From Thermogemmatispora aurantia (GTDB lineage Bacteria > Chloroflexota > Ktedonobacteria > Ktedonobacterales > Ktedonobacteraceae), in NCBI RefSeq assembly GCF_008974285.1, contig NZ_BKZV01000003.1, positions 310,001 to 374,000 of the forward strand: DNA of 64,000 nucleotides, read 5' to 3'. The notes beneath the pieces are model-generated. The model made no database searches, was not told the DNA's origin, and saw only the letters and a program-made list of their open reading frames with translations. Shown here one piece after another: positions 51,927-61,405 of the stretch (positions are counted from its first letter, which is position 1; each line of letters begins with the position of its first letter). A program made the position numbers and the translations under genes.

Positions 51927-54470
51927 ATGGAGAGGGCACAGCCAGTAGCCACCAATGCTCACCCCGCTGTCACCTTACCGGATGGCTATCAGGCCCTGGG
52001 TCAAGCCCAGGTCTGCGAGCGAGACGCCGCCAGGATCTGCCTACGCAGCGGACCGGCCAGCGTTGAGGTGACGGCCCTAGCGCCGGACCTCTTCCGGGTT
52101 GGCCTTTTTCTGGATGGCCGTCCCCGCCGCTATGAGTCGCCGGCAGTGGTAGAACAGTCTTGGCAGGCCGGCCCGGTGATGATCACGGAGACGGCAGTGG
52201 GGCAGCTGAGCATGGCCACCACGTTCGCGACGGCGCACCTCTCTCTTGATCCCTTACGTCTCAGTTTCTCCGATCCGAGCGGGCGGGTCTTCGCTGCCGA
52301 TGATCCCGAGCTGGGCATGGGCTGGTTTGAGCGGCCCGCAGAGGAGGCCCTGCTACCGCTGGCCAATGTGGCCGGAACCCTCGGTCTGCCGCTGCGCGTT
52401 TATAAGCGGCACCTGCCCAAGGAGCACTATTTCGGCTGTGGCGAGCGTACGGGCGGCCTGGATAAGACAGGAACCTATCAGCTCTTCTGGAATACCGACC
52501 CGCCGCCGGGGCGCAGCGTCTTCCAAAATAATCTGTACGTCTCCATCCCCTTTACGCTGGTGTTGGCCAACGGTCTGGCCTGGGGGCTGTTTCTGGATAA
52601 CCCTGGGCGGGTGGCCTTCGATCTGGCTCACGAGGACCCGGGACGCTCCTGGTTCGGCACAAGTACCGGCGATCTGATCTATTATGTGTTTTGTGGCCCG
52701 ACGCCCCAGGCGGTGCTGGCACGCTATACCGAGCTAACCGGGCACACGCCTCTGCCCCCGCTCTGGTCGCTCGGCAACGGTCAGAGCCGCTTTAGCTATG
52801 CTTCAGCGGAGGAGCTGCGCGAGGTGGCAGCGACCTTCCGCGCGCGCGATATCCCTTGCGATACGCTCTATCTGGATATCGATGCCCTCGATGGCTACCG
52901 TGTCTTTACCTGGGACCGGGAACGCTTCCCTGATCCCGCTGGTCTCTTCGCCGAGCTGCGCGCTCAAGGCTTCCATGTGGTGAGTATTGTCGATGCTGGC
53001 ATCAAGGTCGATGAGGGCTACGCGGTCTACACAGATGGGAAGCGGCGTGATCTGTACTGTAAGACTCCTGATTATCAGGATTATCAGAATGCGGTCTGGC
53101 CGGGCCTCTGTGTCTTTCCCGATGTGACGAATCCGGAGGCACGCGCCTGGTGGGGCGAGCAGCATCGCCCACTGCTGGAAGCCGGTGTGGCCGGCATTTG
53201 GACCGATATGAACGAGCCAGCCGTCTTTATTCCGGTTCATGGGACGCTGCCACCTGAGACGATCCATCCCGGGGGCGGGCGACCGCGCCTGCATGCCGAG
53301 ATTCACAATGCCTATGGCTCGTTATTGGTCCAGGCGACGCGCGAGGGGCTGCAGCGCCTGCGCCCGGATGAGCGTCCGTTTGTGATTTCGCGCGCCGGCT
53401 ACGCTGGCATCCAGCGCCAGGCCTTGCTTTGGACCGGCGACAATGCGTCAACATGGGAGGACCTGGCCCAGAGCGTGCCACAGTTGCTTAATCTGGGCCT
53501 CTCGGGCGTGAGCTGGTGTGGCAGCGATATTGGTGGCTTCTACGGCGATTGCAGTGGTGAGCTGCTGGCTCGCTGGACGGAGTTCGGCATTTTTCAGGCT
53601 TTCTGCCGCAACCACTCGGAGAAGCAGACTCGCCGTCAAGAGCCGTGGGTGTTTGGCGAGCCGTATGAGTCGGTCTGTCGCGCCATGCTTAAGCTGCGGC
53701 AGCGCCTGCTCCCCTACCTGTATACGCTGTTCGAGGAGTGTCACCGCACTGGCGCGCCAGTGCTGCGCCCGCTTTTCTGGATGGCGCCGGCAGATCCCGC
53801 TGCCTGGGCTTACGATGATGAGGCGCTCTGCGGCCCTGCGCTGCTCGTAGCGCCTGTCACACGTCCGGCTGTCAGTCACCGCCATGTCTATCTGCCTGCT
53901 GGCACCTGGTTCCATTTCTGGAGCGGTCAGCGCTTCAGCGGTCCGACCCATGTGATAGCCTATGCCCCGCTCGGGCAGCCGGCGCTCTATGTGCGGGCCA
54001 ATACAGCGGTGCCACTTTGGCCCGAGATGAACTATGTGGGAGAGCGAGAGCCTGATCCGCTGACGCTGCTGCTTTACCCAGCCGAAGGGAGCGGCGAAAG
54101 TAGTCTCTACGAGGACGCCGGCGATGGCTACGGCTACTTGCAGGGGGAGTACGCTCGCCGGCGCATCAGTTGCGAGGTTGAAGGCGATGAGATCCGGGTG
54201 TTCATTGGCACCCGCGAGGGCCGCTTCGTGCCAGAGCGCCAGCATATCGTGTTGGAGCTGCGCGCCCTTGAGCGCGCTCCCTGGAGTGTCGAGCAGAGTA
54301 GCGGAAACGGCGACTCCGCCAGCCAGGTCGAGTGGTCCTATGACCAGGAGCAGGGCCGCCTGCTGGTGACGCTGCGGGAGCAGGTTGAGGCACAAGAGCT
54401 GAGTATCCGCCTGGCGGCAAAAGCCACCGAGGGAGGGCCAGGCGCCTGGCTGGCTGGAGAAGACGAATGA
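51927..54470 (+). CDS. GH31 alpha-glucosidase
   Basis: An 847-residue glycoside hydrolase family 31 enzyme that removes alpha-glucose from oligosaccharide ends. Motifs: YFGCGERTGGLDKTGTYQLF, DTLYLDIDALDGYRVFTWD, catalytic nucleophile Asp427 (GIWTDMNEPAVF), acid/base Asp505 (LLWTGDNASTWEDL), and SGVSWCGSDIGGFYGD. No signal peptide, so it acts in the cytoplasm on imported sugars. The start at 51927 is ATG, about 250 bases after the GH87 stop and its terminator. The context suggests it degrades nigero-oligosaccharides from the secreted GH87 enzyme, but alpha-1,4 substrates are also possible. Confidence 0.95.
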   Translation: MERAQPVATNAHPAVTLPDGYQALGQAQVCERDAARICLRSGPASVEVTALAPDLFRVGLFLDGRPRRYESPAVVEQSWQAGPVMITETAVGQLSMATTFATAHLSLDPLRLSFSDPSGRVFAADDPELGMGWFERPAEEALLPLANVAGTLGLPLRVYKRHLPKEHYFGCGERTGGLDKTGTYQLFWNTDPPPGRSVFQNNLYVSIPFTLVLANGLAWGLFLDNPGRVAFDLAHEDPGRSWFGTSTGDLIYYVFCGPTPQAVLARYTELTGHTPLPPLWSLGNGQSRFSYASAEELREVAATFRARDIPCDTLYLDIDALDGYRVFTWDRERFPDPAGLFAELRAQGFHVVSIVDAGIKVDEGYAVYTDGKRRDLYCKTPDYQDYQNAVWPGLCVFPDVTNPEARAWWGEQHRPLLEAGVAGIWTDMNEPAVFIPVHGTLPPETIHPGGGRPRLHAEIHNAYGSLLVQATREGLQRLRPDERPFVISRAGYAGIQRQALLWTGDNASTWEDLAQSVPQLLNLGLSGVSWCGSDIGGFYGDCSGELLARWTEFGIFQAFCRNHSEKQTRRQEPWVFGEPYESVCRAMLKLRQRLLPYLYTLFEECHRTGAPVLRPLFWMAPADPAAWAYDDEALCGPALLVAPVTRPAVSHRHVYLPAGTWFHFWSGQRFSGPTHVIAYAPLGQPALYVRANTAVPLWPEMNYVGEREPDPLTLLLYPAEGSGESSLYEDAGDGYGYLQGEYARRRISCEVEGDEIRVFIGTREGRFVPERQHIVLELRALERAPWSVEQSSGNGDSASQVEWSYDQEQGRLLVTLREQVEAQELSIRLAAKATEGGPGAWLAGEDE

Positions 54471-54859
54471 GGAGCCTGCCGCTCGATCGGCTGTGAGCGG
54501 TAGGCAAGACGCTGACCTTCCCGCTGCTCGTCCCGGTCACTCGCCAGGCACTCAGACAGTGAGCGCGGATCAGTTGGCTTCTTCGCCTGTGCCAGTTCGT
54601 TAGATCAGGCTTCAGACCTTAGTGTTGCCAGAGCTAGAGAAAGGAAGAGGGCTGGTATCTCTTGCTAGCCCTCTTCCTTTTGTTTGCCTCTTAGAGCATT
54701 TTTCGAGGATTCCGCTAAAGAAGCGGAATCCTCGCGCTGCTATTCTGTGGGGCGTGAGCGCGCTGCTGCTCAGGCTGCTTCGGCCTGGTAGCTGCAGTAC
54801 AATCGCCAGAGGATTCCGATAAAAATGCTCGTGGCTATCGTCTGACGGATAGGGAAACG
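54471..54859. terminator. Intergenic region with strong terminator
   Basis: The stem AAAGGAAGAGGGCT (54640-54653) pairs perfectly with AGCCCTCTTCCTTT (54667-54680), then TGTTT: a clear intrinsic terminator for GH31. The bases that follow hold the palindromic elements described next. Confidence 0.8.
54694..54830. repeat. 137-bp element with inverted ends and internal hairpin, just before cas1
   Basis: Ends: GAGCATTTTT (54694-54703) and its reverse complement AAAAATGCTC (54821-54830). Next to them inside: CGAGGATTCCGCT-AAAGA-AGCGGAATCCTCG (a perfect 13-bp hairpin, 54704-54734) and a direct GAGGATTCCG copy at 54809-54818. It resembles a small MITE-like or regulatory element, not a known repeat. 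No flanking duplication was seen. Confidence 0.65.
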
Positions 54860-55483
54860 ATGAATCTGATTGTGGAAGGGGAAGGCATTTTTATTAGCAA
54901 ACACCAAGGAAGAATTCGTCTGGTTCAGGAATCACAGGTCGTGGAGGAAGTACCACTGATTCAGCTCAAGCAAATTCTTGTCCATCGCATCGATACTGGC
55001 GTTGGGATCTCCAGCGATGTGGTGAAGCTCTGCAGCGAGGAAGGGATTGCGCTCCATTTTCTGGAGAAAAATGGCATGGTGAGAGCCTCACTCTGCGCCG
55101 CCGGGCTGACAGGTACTGTGCTCACCAGGCGCGCGCAACCGCTGGCCTTCAGTTCCGCGAAGGGGTGCGAGTTTGCCCGGGCTTTTACCTGCGGCAAACT
55201 GGCGAATCCGCTTCATCTGCTGCGCTACTTGATGCGAAGCCGCAAAGATGAGCAGCCGCAGCTTTGCCAGCAGCTGCACCAGGCGGTGCAAGCCATCCAG
55301 GACGTGCCTGGAGAAAGAGACAGAAGAGCAGGGGATTACTGTAAGGCATGCCTGCCTCAGAGACAAGGCCAGGATTTCCGACGATTTAGCGGAATCGCCT
55401 GGCTATACTCTCCCCAGAGCAGCAGGCCGACTGCTATCCCAGCGCAGCGGCAGGCCCCTGGCCCAGCTCCTCTTCCAGGCTAG
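54860..55483 (+). pseudogene. cas1: Truncated cas1 (CRISPR integrase), N-terminal part only
   Basis: The 207-codon frame opens as a Cas1 beta-sandwich domain: MNLIVEGEGIFISKHQGRIR, VEEVPLIQLKQILVHR, ISSDVVKLCSEEGIALHFLE and the conserved turn GTVLTRRAQ, followed by ARAFTCGKLANPLHLLRYLM. From about residue 150 the sequence (PGERDRRAGDYCKACLPQRQ) no longer looks like Cas1, and the C-terminal catalytic helical domain with its metal-binding Glu, His and Asp is missing; intact Cas1 is about 320 residues. The protein therefore cannot integrate spacers. An alternative frame (55248-55625) does not restore it. No cas2 or cas4 is beside it. Confidence 0.85.
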
Positions 55484-55524
55484 GCCAAAACAAGCAAGAG
55501 CACCAAGGGAAAGGAGATGCCGCC

Positions 55525-56583
55525 TTGAATATCGAGACTATGAAGCGGGTCCATCGCCTGCAGACGATCATTCACCTTTTCGAGAGTCAGGCGCAGCGGC
55601 GTTGGCGCACCCGCGAGATCGCTGAGCGGCTGGGCATCAATGAGGATACGGCGAACAAGTACCTGAATGAGCTGCAGGTGACCGGCCTGCTGCCTCTTAC
55701 GAAAGAGGGCCTCTACTGGTTTTTGCCAGAAGGGGCGGTCATCCCGAGATTGCAGCTCTCCCTGAGCTATCCCGAGGCGGTGGGCCTCTATCTGGCTGGC
55801 CGCCTCCTGGCCCAGACGCGCGATGAGCGTAACTGGCATCTGACGATGGCCCTGCATAAGTTGGTGGAGGCGCTACCCACTCCCGTGCGCGAGCAGCAGG
55901 AGACGATTGCAGCGCTGCTGCTCACGGAAGATAGCGAAAGGGAGGATTTTTCGGCCATTTTTCTCGCGCTGGCCTGTGGCTGGGTCCAGCACCGGCGCGT
56001 TCGCCTGATCTACGAGCCGCCGCGCAAGAGCCGTTTTGAGACGCTTTTCGATCCCTATCTGCTGGAACCATCGGCTATTGGGCGGACCATCTATGTGCTC
56101 GGCTACAGTCACGCTGTGCTGGCCTTGCGTACTTTGAAGCTGGAGCGTATTCAGCATGCAGAGCTAATTAATGAGTCATTTGTACCTGATCCCTCCTTTA
56201 AGGCCGAGGAATTGCTACAACGGGCCTGGGGCGTGATGTATGGCGATGAGGAACCGGTCAGGGTGCGTCTGCACTTCAGCAGCCAGGTTGTGAAGCGGGT
56301 GCGTGAGACGCGCTGGCATCCGTCGCAGGAGATTCGCCTGACGCGCGACGGCTGCGAGTGGACGGCCCTGATCGGTGATCTGGTCGAGATTGAACCCTGG
56401 GTTCGCGGTTGGGGAGCCGACTGTGTGGTGTTGGAGCCGGAAGAGCTGCGCCAGCGGGTCATCAGCCACGTCCAACGGGCCAGTCAGAACTATGGTTTGC
56501 AGCCTGGTCCTCTCTCCACTCATGAGCCAGGCAGGCTCAACCCGGATCTGTTTCGCCATCGCGTCCAAACAGAAGAGGCTTAG
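55525..56583 (+). CDS. WYL-domain transcriptional regulator of the CRISPR operon
   Basis: A 352-residue regulator: winged helix (WRTREIAERLGINEDTANKY), a WYL domain about residues 150-225 (CGWVQHRRVRLIYEPPRKSR, YVLGYSHAVLALRTLKLERI), and the C-terminal WCX-like tail (VRVRLHFSSQVVKRVRETRW). WYL proteins often control CRISPR loci. The start is TTG 55525, with AAGGAG eight bases upstream, or ATG 55540. It immediately precedes cas3 (the cas3 GTG follows its stop with no gap). Confidence 0.92.
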   Translation: MNIETMKRVHRLQTIIHLFESQAQRRWRTREIAERLGINEDTANKYLNELQVTGLLPLTKEGLYWFLPEGAVIPRLQLSLSYPEAVGLYLAGRLLAQTRDERNWHLTMALHKLVEALPTPVREQQETIAALLLTEDSEREDFSAIFLALACGWVQHRRVRLIYEPPRKSRFETLFDPYLLEPSAIGRTIYVLGYSHAVLALRTLKLERIQHAELINESFVPDPSFKAEELLQRAWGVMYGDEEPVRVRLHFSSQVVKRVRETRWHPSQEIRLTRDGCEWTALIGDLVEIEPWVRGWGADCVVLEPEELRQRVISHVQRASQNYGLQPGPLSTHEPGRLNPDLFRHRVQTEEA

Positions 56584-59250
56584 GTGAAGGAAAGGAAAGG
56601 AAAGAAAGGGGTGACGGTTTCCCTTATGAAGACTCTCTATCCCTATCAGGAGCGCGTGCTCCAGGTGCTGGCCCAGGGCCGCAATGTGATTCTGGTCATT
56701 CCGACGGGCGGCGGGAAGACGCTGGCTGCACTGCTGCCTTTCCTGCAAAGCTGCGCCTTCAACGATGGGACGCTGCCCGGGAAGGCCGTGTACGTCACGC
56801 CAATGCGGGTGCTGGCAACTCAGTTCACCAGGACCTGTCACCAATTGCTGGAGGAGCTGAATCCGCCTTTGATCGAGCCGCTGCGCCAGCGCTACGCTCA
56901 GTTCGGGCGCCCACTGCTCAGCCTGCAAACAGGCGAGTCGCCAGATGATCCCCAGTTCGAGTCTTTGATCACGGCCTGCACGATCGATCAGTTGCTGGCC
57001 AGCGCTCTCGGCGTGCCCTATAGCGTCGATGGGGCACGCGCCAATATCAACGTTGGCCTGCCCGCCAGCGCCTACCTGATTCTGGATGAGCCGCATCTGT
57101 ATCCGCTGAATCGGCAAGGCCAGAGCTGCTTTGGCGCCTTGACCACGACGATCGAGTTGCTGCGCCAGCTCAAGGATCTGACGCGCTTCACCTTCATGAG
57201 CGCGACGCTCTCCAGACCGCTGGTGGAGCAACTGGCGCAGATGATCGACGCTGAGGTGATTGAGGCGAGCGATGAGGAGCTGGCCGCCCTGGCCAGGGGA
57301 CGTCAGCGCGTCTTTCGGCGCGTGGCGGAGCCGCTGAGCGCTGAGCAGGTACTTGAGCGTCACCAGCGCTGCTCTCTGGTGGTCTGTAACCGTGTTGAGC
57401 GCGCCCAGGAGCTGTATCTGCAGCTCGATGAGCTGATTCAAGAGCGCGGCCTTGACATCCGTCTGCAACTGCTGCATAGCCGCTTTAGTGACGAGGATCG
57501 GCGTCGTCAAAGCGAGGAACTGCAGGGCTGGCTTGGTCCCGCCGCCTGGGATGAGAAGAGCGGGCGCTATCAGGGCGAGAATGTGATTGTGGTGGCGACG
57601 CAGGTGGTCGAGGTGGGCCTTGATATCTCGGTTGAGACGCTGCACAGCGAGCTGTCGCCGGCCAATAGCCTGATCCAGCGCGCTGGACGCTGCGCGCGCT
57701 TCCCTCACCAGCAGGGGCAGGTCTTTGTCTACTCGCTTCCCGTCGATGATCAGGGCCAGGCGCAGACACTGCCCTACGAGCCGGAACCCTGTCAACGCAC
57801 GTGGGAGGCCCTGGCCGAGTACGATGGCCAGGTAGTGCGCTTTCAGGAGGAGCGTCGCCTGCTTGATACGGTCCATTGTGAGAGCGATCTCCAGTTGCTG
57901 GCGCGCTATGAGGAGCAACGGCCCGATCTGCTTGAGAAGATGGTGACCAGCTTGAGGAAGCCCGATCCACGTGTGCGCTCTACGCTGATTCGCGATGATC
58001 TGCAGGTGGCGCTGCTGGTGCACGATACGCCCGAAGAGGAGATCGTCACAGCGCCCTGGCAATGGCAGCTTTTCACGCTGCGTCCCAGTCTGCTCCAGGG
58101 CCGGCACTGGCAGGCCCTACAGGAGCGGGCCGCCGCGCTGGGCCTCGATTGGGTGTGCAAACAAGCGGTGCTCGTAGGTGCTGGGAGCGGGAGAGCGGCC
58201 CAGGGCGAGGACCATAGCCGGACCAGGAGCGAGACAGCAGCCCAGGGCGAGGACGATAGCCGGCGCGAGCCACTGTATACGTGGGAGCCGGTGACCAACC
58301 CGGCCACCGAGATCAGTAGTGCCCTGGTGCTGGCTTTGCCGCAGGCCCTGGTGACCTACGATCGCGATCTGGGCCTGGTCTTCCGCGACGGACGTCTGCC
58401 GCTGACCGCGCGCTGGCAGCAGCGCCTTGAGGGTACGCGCTACCAGAGCCGTCCGCTGGAACGGCGGCGCTCGGGTGCAGTCAGCCAGACGGTCTTGCGC
58501 CAGCGCTACGAGGAGCACATTGGGGGACTGGCCGATGCCTACCACTACGGCCTCTACCATGAGCTGGTCTATGCGCTACGCCGCCTGGAGGAGCGCATGG
58601 GATTGGCAGCGGGCACGATTGATCAGGCCATTCAGTTAGCGCTGGCGCTGCACGACCTGGGCAAGCTCGCTGAGGGCTGGCAGCGCTGGGCCCGCTCCTG
58701 GGAACGCCTCTATCACGAGAAGAAGGGCCTGCACTATCAGGAACCGGCAGCCGATTATCTCTTTGCCAAGACGACCTATGACGTGCGGGCCCGCGAAGAG
58801 CGACAGTGGGAGCAAGAGCTAGCGGTACGTCGTCCTAACCACGCCTGTGAGAGCGTGGCCCTGGCATGTCGCTTCATCAGGGATTGCCTGGGCGCGACAA
58901 CGCCGGCAAGTCCCACTGCGCCCGTGGCGCGGGCTACCTGCTATGCCATCGCCCGTCACCATACCACAGGGGCTCACGAATATGGTGCGACCAGGCTGGC
59001 GCCAGGAGCCTTAGAGGCGGTGCGGCGAGCCTTAGCCCTGGTACAGCGCGAGACCTCGCCTCGGCCCATGAACCTGCAGTTGATCCTGCCAGAGTGCCAG
59101 CAAGGAGATCTCTTCCCCGAGAATGTCAGGTCGGGGAAGTTCAGTCAGCCCGATCTGGACCCGCAGACACCCCAGTACGAAACCTGGCTGGCCTTTGTCA
59201 TGACACGGGCTTTGCGCCTGGCCGACCAGCGCGCCGACGTTTATCGTTAG
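56584..59250 (+). CDS. cas3: CRISPR-associated helicase-nuclease Cas3, helicase before HD
   Basis: An 888-residue Cas3 that unwinds and cuts DNA marked by the Cascade complex. The superfamily-2 helicase comes first: Walker A VIPTGGGKT (residues 38-46), DExH-box variant ILDEPHL (Asp168), motif III FTFMSATLS, and motifs V-VI VVATQVVEVGLDIS and RAGRCARFP. The HD nuclease comes second: ALHDLGKLAEGW (His690-Asp691), NHACESVALA, ARHHTTGAHE. Canonical Cas3 proteins have HD at the N-terminus, so the order is reversed. A short 14-residue repeat lies between the domains. GTG 56584 directly follows the WYL gene; ATG 56626 would also fit. Confidence 0.92.
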   Translation: MKERKGKKGVTVSLMKTLYPYQERVLQVLAQGRNVILVIPTGGGKTLAALLPFLQSCAFNDGTLPGKAVYVTPMRVLATQFTRTCHQLLEELNPPLIEPLRQRYAQFGRPLLSLQTGESPDDPQFESLITACTIDQLLASALGVPYSVDGARANINVGLPASAYLILDEPHLYPLNRQGQSCFGALTTTIELLRQLKDLTRFTFMSATLSRPLVEQLAQMIDAEVIEASDEELAALARGRQRVFRRVAEPLSAEQVLERHQRCSLVVCNRVERAQELYLQLDELIQERGLDIRLQLLHSRFSDEDRRRQSEELQGWLGPAAWDEKSGRYQGENVIVVATQVVEVGLDISVETLHSELSPANSLIQRAGRCARFPHQQGQVFVYSLPVDDQGQAQTLPYEPEPCQRTWEALAEYDGQVVRFQEERRLLDTVHCESDLQLLARYEEQRPDLLEKMVTSLRKPDPRVRSTLIRDDLQVALLVHDTPEEEIVTAPWQWQLFTLRPSLLQGRHWQALQERAAALGLDWVCKQAVLVGAGSGRAAQGEDHSRTRSETAAQGEDDSRREPLYTWEPVTNPATEISSALVLALPQALVTYDRDLGLVFRDGRLPLTARWQQRLEGTRYQSRPLERRRSGAVSQTVLRQRYEEHIGGLADAYHYGLYHELVYALRRLEERMGLAAGTIDQAIQLALALHDLGKLAEGWQRWARSWERLYHEKKGLHYQEPAADYLFAKTTYDVRAREERQWEQELAVRRPNHACESVALACRFIRDCLGATTPASPTAPVARATCYAIARHHTTGAHEYGATRLAPGALEAVRRALALVQRETSPRPMNLQLILPECQQGDLFPENVRSGKFSQPDLDPQTPQYETWLAFVMTRALRLADQRADVYR
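58198..58263 (+). repeat. 42-bp tandem repeat in the Cas3 inter-domain linker
   Basis: GCCCAGGGCGAGGAC occurs at 58198 and again at 58240, period 42 bp, giving AAQGEDHSR and AAQGEDDSR. A recent in-frame duplication in a linker. Confidence 0.8.
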
Positions 59251-59422
59251 CAAGGCGAGCTTGCCAGTTTCCTGACAGGTTCGCGATACTCGCGCCAGAA
59301 AGAGGAGGCGAGAGGAGAGGTCTAGATCATGCGCCAGATAATGTACCAAATGCCTGCCAAGTTATCATTTATGATCTGTTCGTTTTATAAATAGCGCAAA
59401 ATCTCCTAACAGAGGACAGCGT
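59251..59422 (+). promoter_or_regulatory. AT-rich gap before the Cascade genes
   Basis: The 170-base gap becomes AT-rich toward the cas8 start (about 59350-59400, including TTTTATAAAT). It could hold an internal promoter for the Cascade genes; no clear -35/-10 pair was found. Confidence 0.35.
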
Positions 59423-61333
59423 ATGACAACGCTCTATGTCAACAAAGCGAGCGGGACATTCGCCGATACCCTGCTCGCCCTGGGCGTAGCCGATCTCATG
59501 CGGCTCGGCCTGGCGCGCCTGGGCCGCCTGAAGCAGCCGCTAGAGATCTACGACGCCGGCCAGAGCTTTCTGATCCAGCTTCCTCCCGCGGAAGAAAGCG
59601 ACCTGGCGAGCGGTAACCGCCTCCCCCTGCTGCGCCCCCTAAGCACCGCCAAACAGCAGGAGCGGCAGGCGAAAAAGGGGCGCACATTCAGCAAGGTCGA
59701 GATCTTTGACTACGAGGCCGAGCAAGAGAAACAGCGTCAGCTACAGGCACAGCTCGCCAAACTGCCGCCCGAGCAGCGGTCGCCGAAAGCGCGTCTCAAC
59801 TCTTCCCCGGAGCTGCAGCAGATCCTGAGCAACGGCCCCAGCCCTGAGCTGGAGCACTACAAGGCCATCAACGTCATGAAGGTCGCCGACACCTTCAATG
59901 AGCTGGTGCTGCGTTGGGAGAACCTGAGCGCCGAGCAGCAATGGTTTGCCGTGCGTCTGCTCTTCCGCCTTTTCTCCGAGCCGCTCAACGACGTGGAGCA
60001 GGCGCAACGCACCTGGGAGAAGTGGGCCAAGGAGCAGGGCCTCAGCGGCAAGGCTCAGGCCACCGCCGTGCAACTGCTCAACCCGACCAGCGGTAAGGGG
60101 GCTAATGCTCCCAAAAGCAACCGTCTGGCGGTCGGCGGCCTGGAAAGTTTCTGGCTGCTGGAGCTGGTCAAGTTCCGCGGCTTCATGCTGGGCGCCGCAC
60201 CCTATATGCTCAGCGGCAGCAAGGACCGCAAGACCTTCGTGGTGCTGCCCGAAAAGGTCGAGCTGGAGACGCTCAGGACCATTATGCAGAAGTTTCGCGA
60301 GATCTGCTGGTCCAGTACGGCCATCAAACAGGATATTCTGGCCGCCCTGCGCCTGGCTCAGGTTCTTGTGAACCACCGGCGCAATGAGCTGGCGAGCAGT
60401 CAGAACCTCGACCCGGACGAGCTTCCTCCCCTGGTCAGTATCACCCACGGGCTTGACGTGGCTTTCTACAAGGACATGGGTAGCGCCCACGCGGTGATGA
60501 ACGTCTCGACTATCAATCTGCCTTCGTGGCTGCCGCCGCGCCTGCGCTCCGTCGCCGAGGCCACGCAGATCGATGAGCTGCTGGAGGAGCACATCGCCAT
60601 CATCAACCGCATCGAGGGACCACAGGGGAAAGAAGGCAGTGAAGAGCTAGAGCTGCTGCGCATCTACCGCGATTTTCTCTCCAGCCACGATCTGCGCCTC
60701 TTCTGGCGCTTCGCCGCCAGCTATGGCCCTTACCTCTTCCGTCAGCGGGAACGCGAGAAAAACGAGAAGCGCTGGCTCAAGCAGTTTGCCAGCCAGGGCT
60801 TGGACAAACTTGTATTACTGGAGAGTGCTGCAATGGAAACGAAAAAAGGAACCCAGGACCTGAAACTGACCCCCATCCTTCAGAACAAAGGCTTCCAGCG
60901 CATCGCCTCGGCCATCCGCGAGGCAACGGTCAACGCCCAGCGACGCCGCTTCCAGGATAGCAACTATCCCTACGAGGTGCGCTACGGACTGGGGCAGGAG
61001 CTGCTGCGCAAGATCCATCGTCGCGACGAGTTTATGCAAGCCCTTAGCGAGTTTCTGCTGCATTACAACGCCGAGACCGCACGTGAAGAGGAGAAAGTGG
61101 CGCAGAAACTGGGACGCGCCTTGCGTTCAGAGGACTACAGCCAGCATCATCTGCGCTACCCCGTCACGACCAGCGATATCGACGAGTTTACGACCCTCTT
61201 CGACCAGTATCCCTGCGAGCTGGTGGCCTCGATGCTGCTCTCTTATGGCTACGCCCGCTGGGGCAAGGCCGCGGAAAGCAGCCAGAGCGAGGAGGATACA
61301 GAGGCAGCAGCCGCCCAAAGCCCACAGGCCTGA
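59423..61333 (+). CDS. Putative type I Cas8 large subunit
   Basis: A 636-residue protein with no obvious motif. The position between cas3 and cas7 and the length suit the Cas8 large subunit of Cascade, which recognises the PAM and target. A charged region about residues 85-130 and a long helical C-terminus (about 500-620, RDEFMQALSEFLLHYNAETA) are visible; the latter may replace a separate small subunit (Cas11), since no such gene is seen. Start ATG 59423 follows GAGGA. Assigned from context; I do not recognise the subtype from the sequence alone. Confidence 0.7.
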   Translation: MTTLYVNKASGTFADTLLALGVADLMRLGLARLGRLKQPLEIYDAGQSFLIQLPPAEESDLASGNRLPLLRPLSTAKQQERQAKKGRTFSKVEIFDYEAEQEKQRQLQAQLAKLPPEQRSPKARLNSSPELQQILSNGPSPELEHYKAINVMKVADTFNELVLRWENLSAEQQWFAVRLLFRLFSEPLNDVEQAQRTWEKWAKEQGLSGKAQATAVQLLNPTSGKGANAPKSNRLAVGGLESFWLLELVKFRGFMLGAAPYMLSGSKDRKTFVVLPEKVELETLRTIMQKFREICWSSTAIKQDILAALRLAQVLVNHRRNELASSQNLDPDELPPLVSITHGLDVAFYKDMGSAHAVMNVSTINLPSWLPPRLRSVAEATQIDELLEEHIAIINRIEGPQGKEGSEELELLRIYRDFLSSHDLRLFWRFAASYGPYLFRQREREKNEKRWLKQFASQGLDKLVLLESAAMETKKGTQDLKLTPILQNKGFQRIASAIREATVNAQRRRFQDSNYPYEVRYGLGQELLRKIHRRDEFMQALSEFLLHYNAETAREEEKVAQKLGRALRSEDYSQHHLRYPVTTSDIDEFTTLFDQYPCELVASMLLSYGYARWGKAAESSQSEEDTEAAAAQSPQA

Positions 61334-61405
61334 TTCATCATTCACTTCGCAACAGAAATAGCACCAACGGCAACGATCATCACAAAGAAAGGGAGGAATC
61401 CAACT

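Noticed and set aside
55248..55625. Alternative frame as the missing Cas1 C-terminus after a frameshift
   Set aside because: The translation lacks the Cas1 catalytic-domain motifs, so a frameshift does not restore the protein; deletion is more likely.
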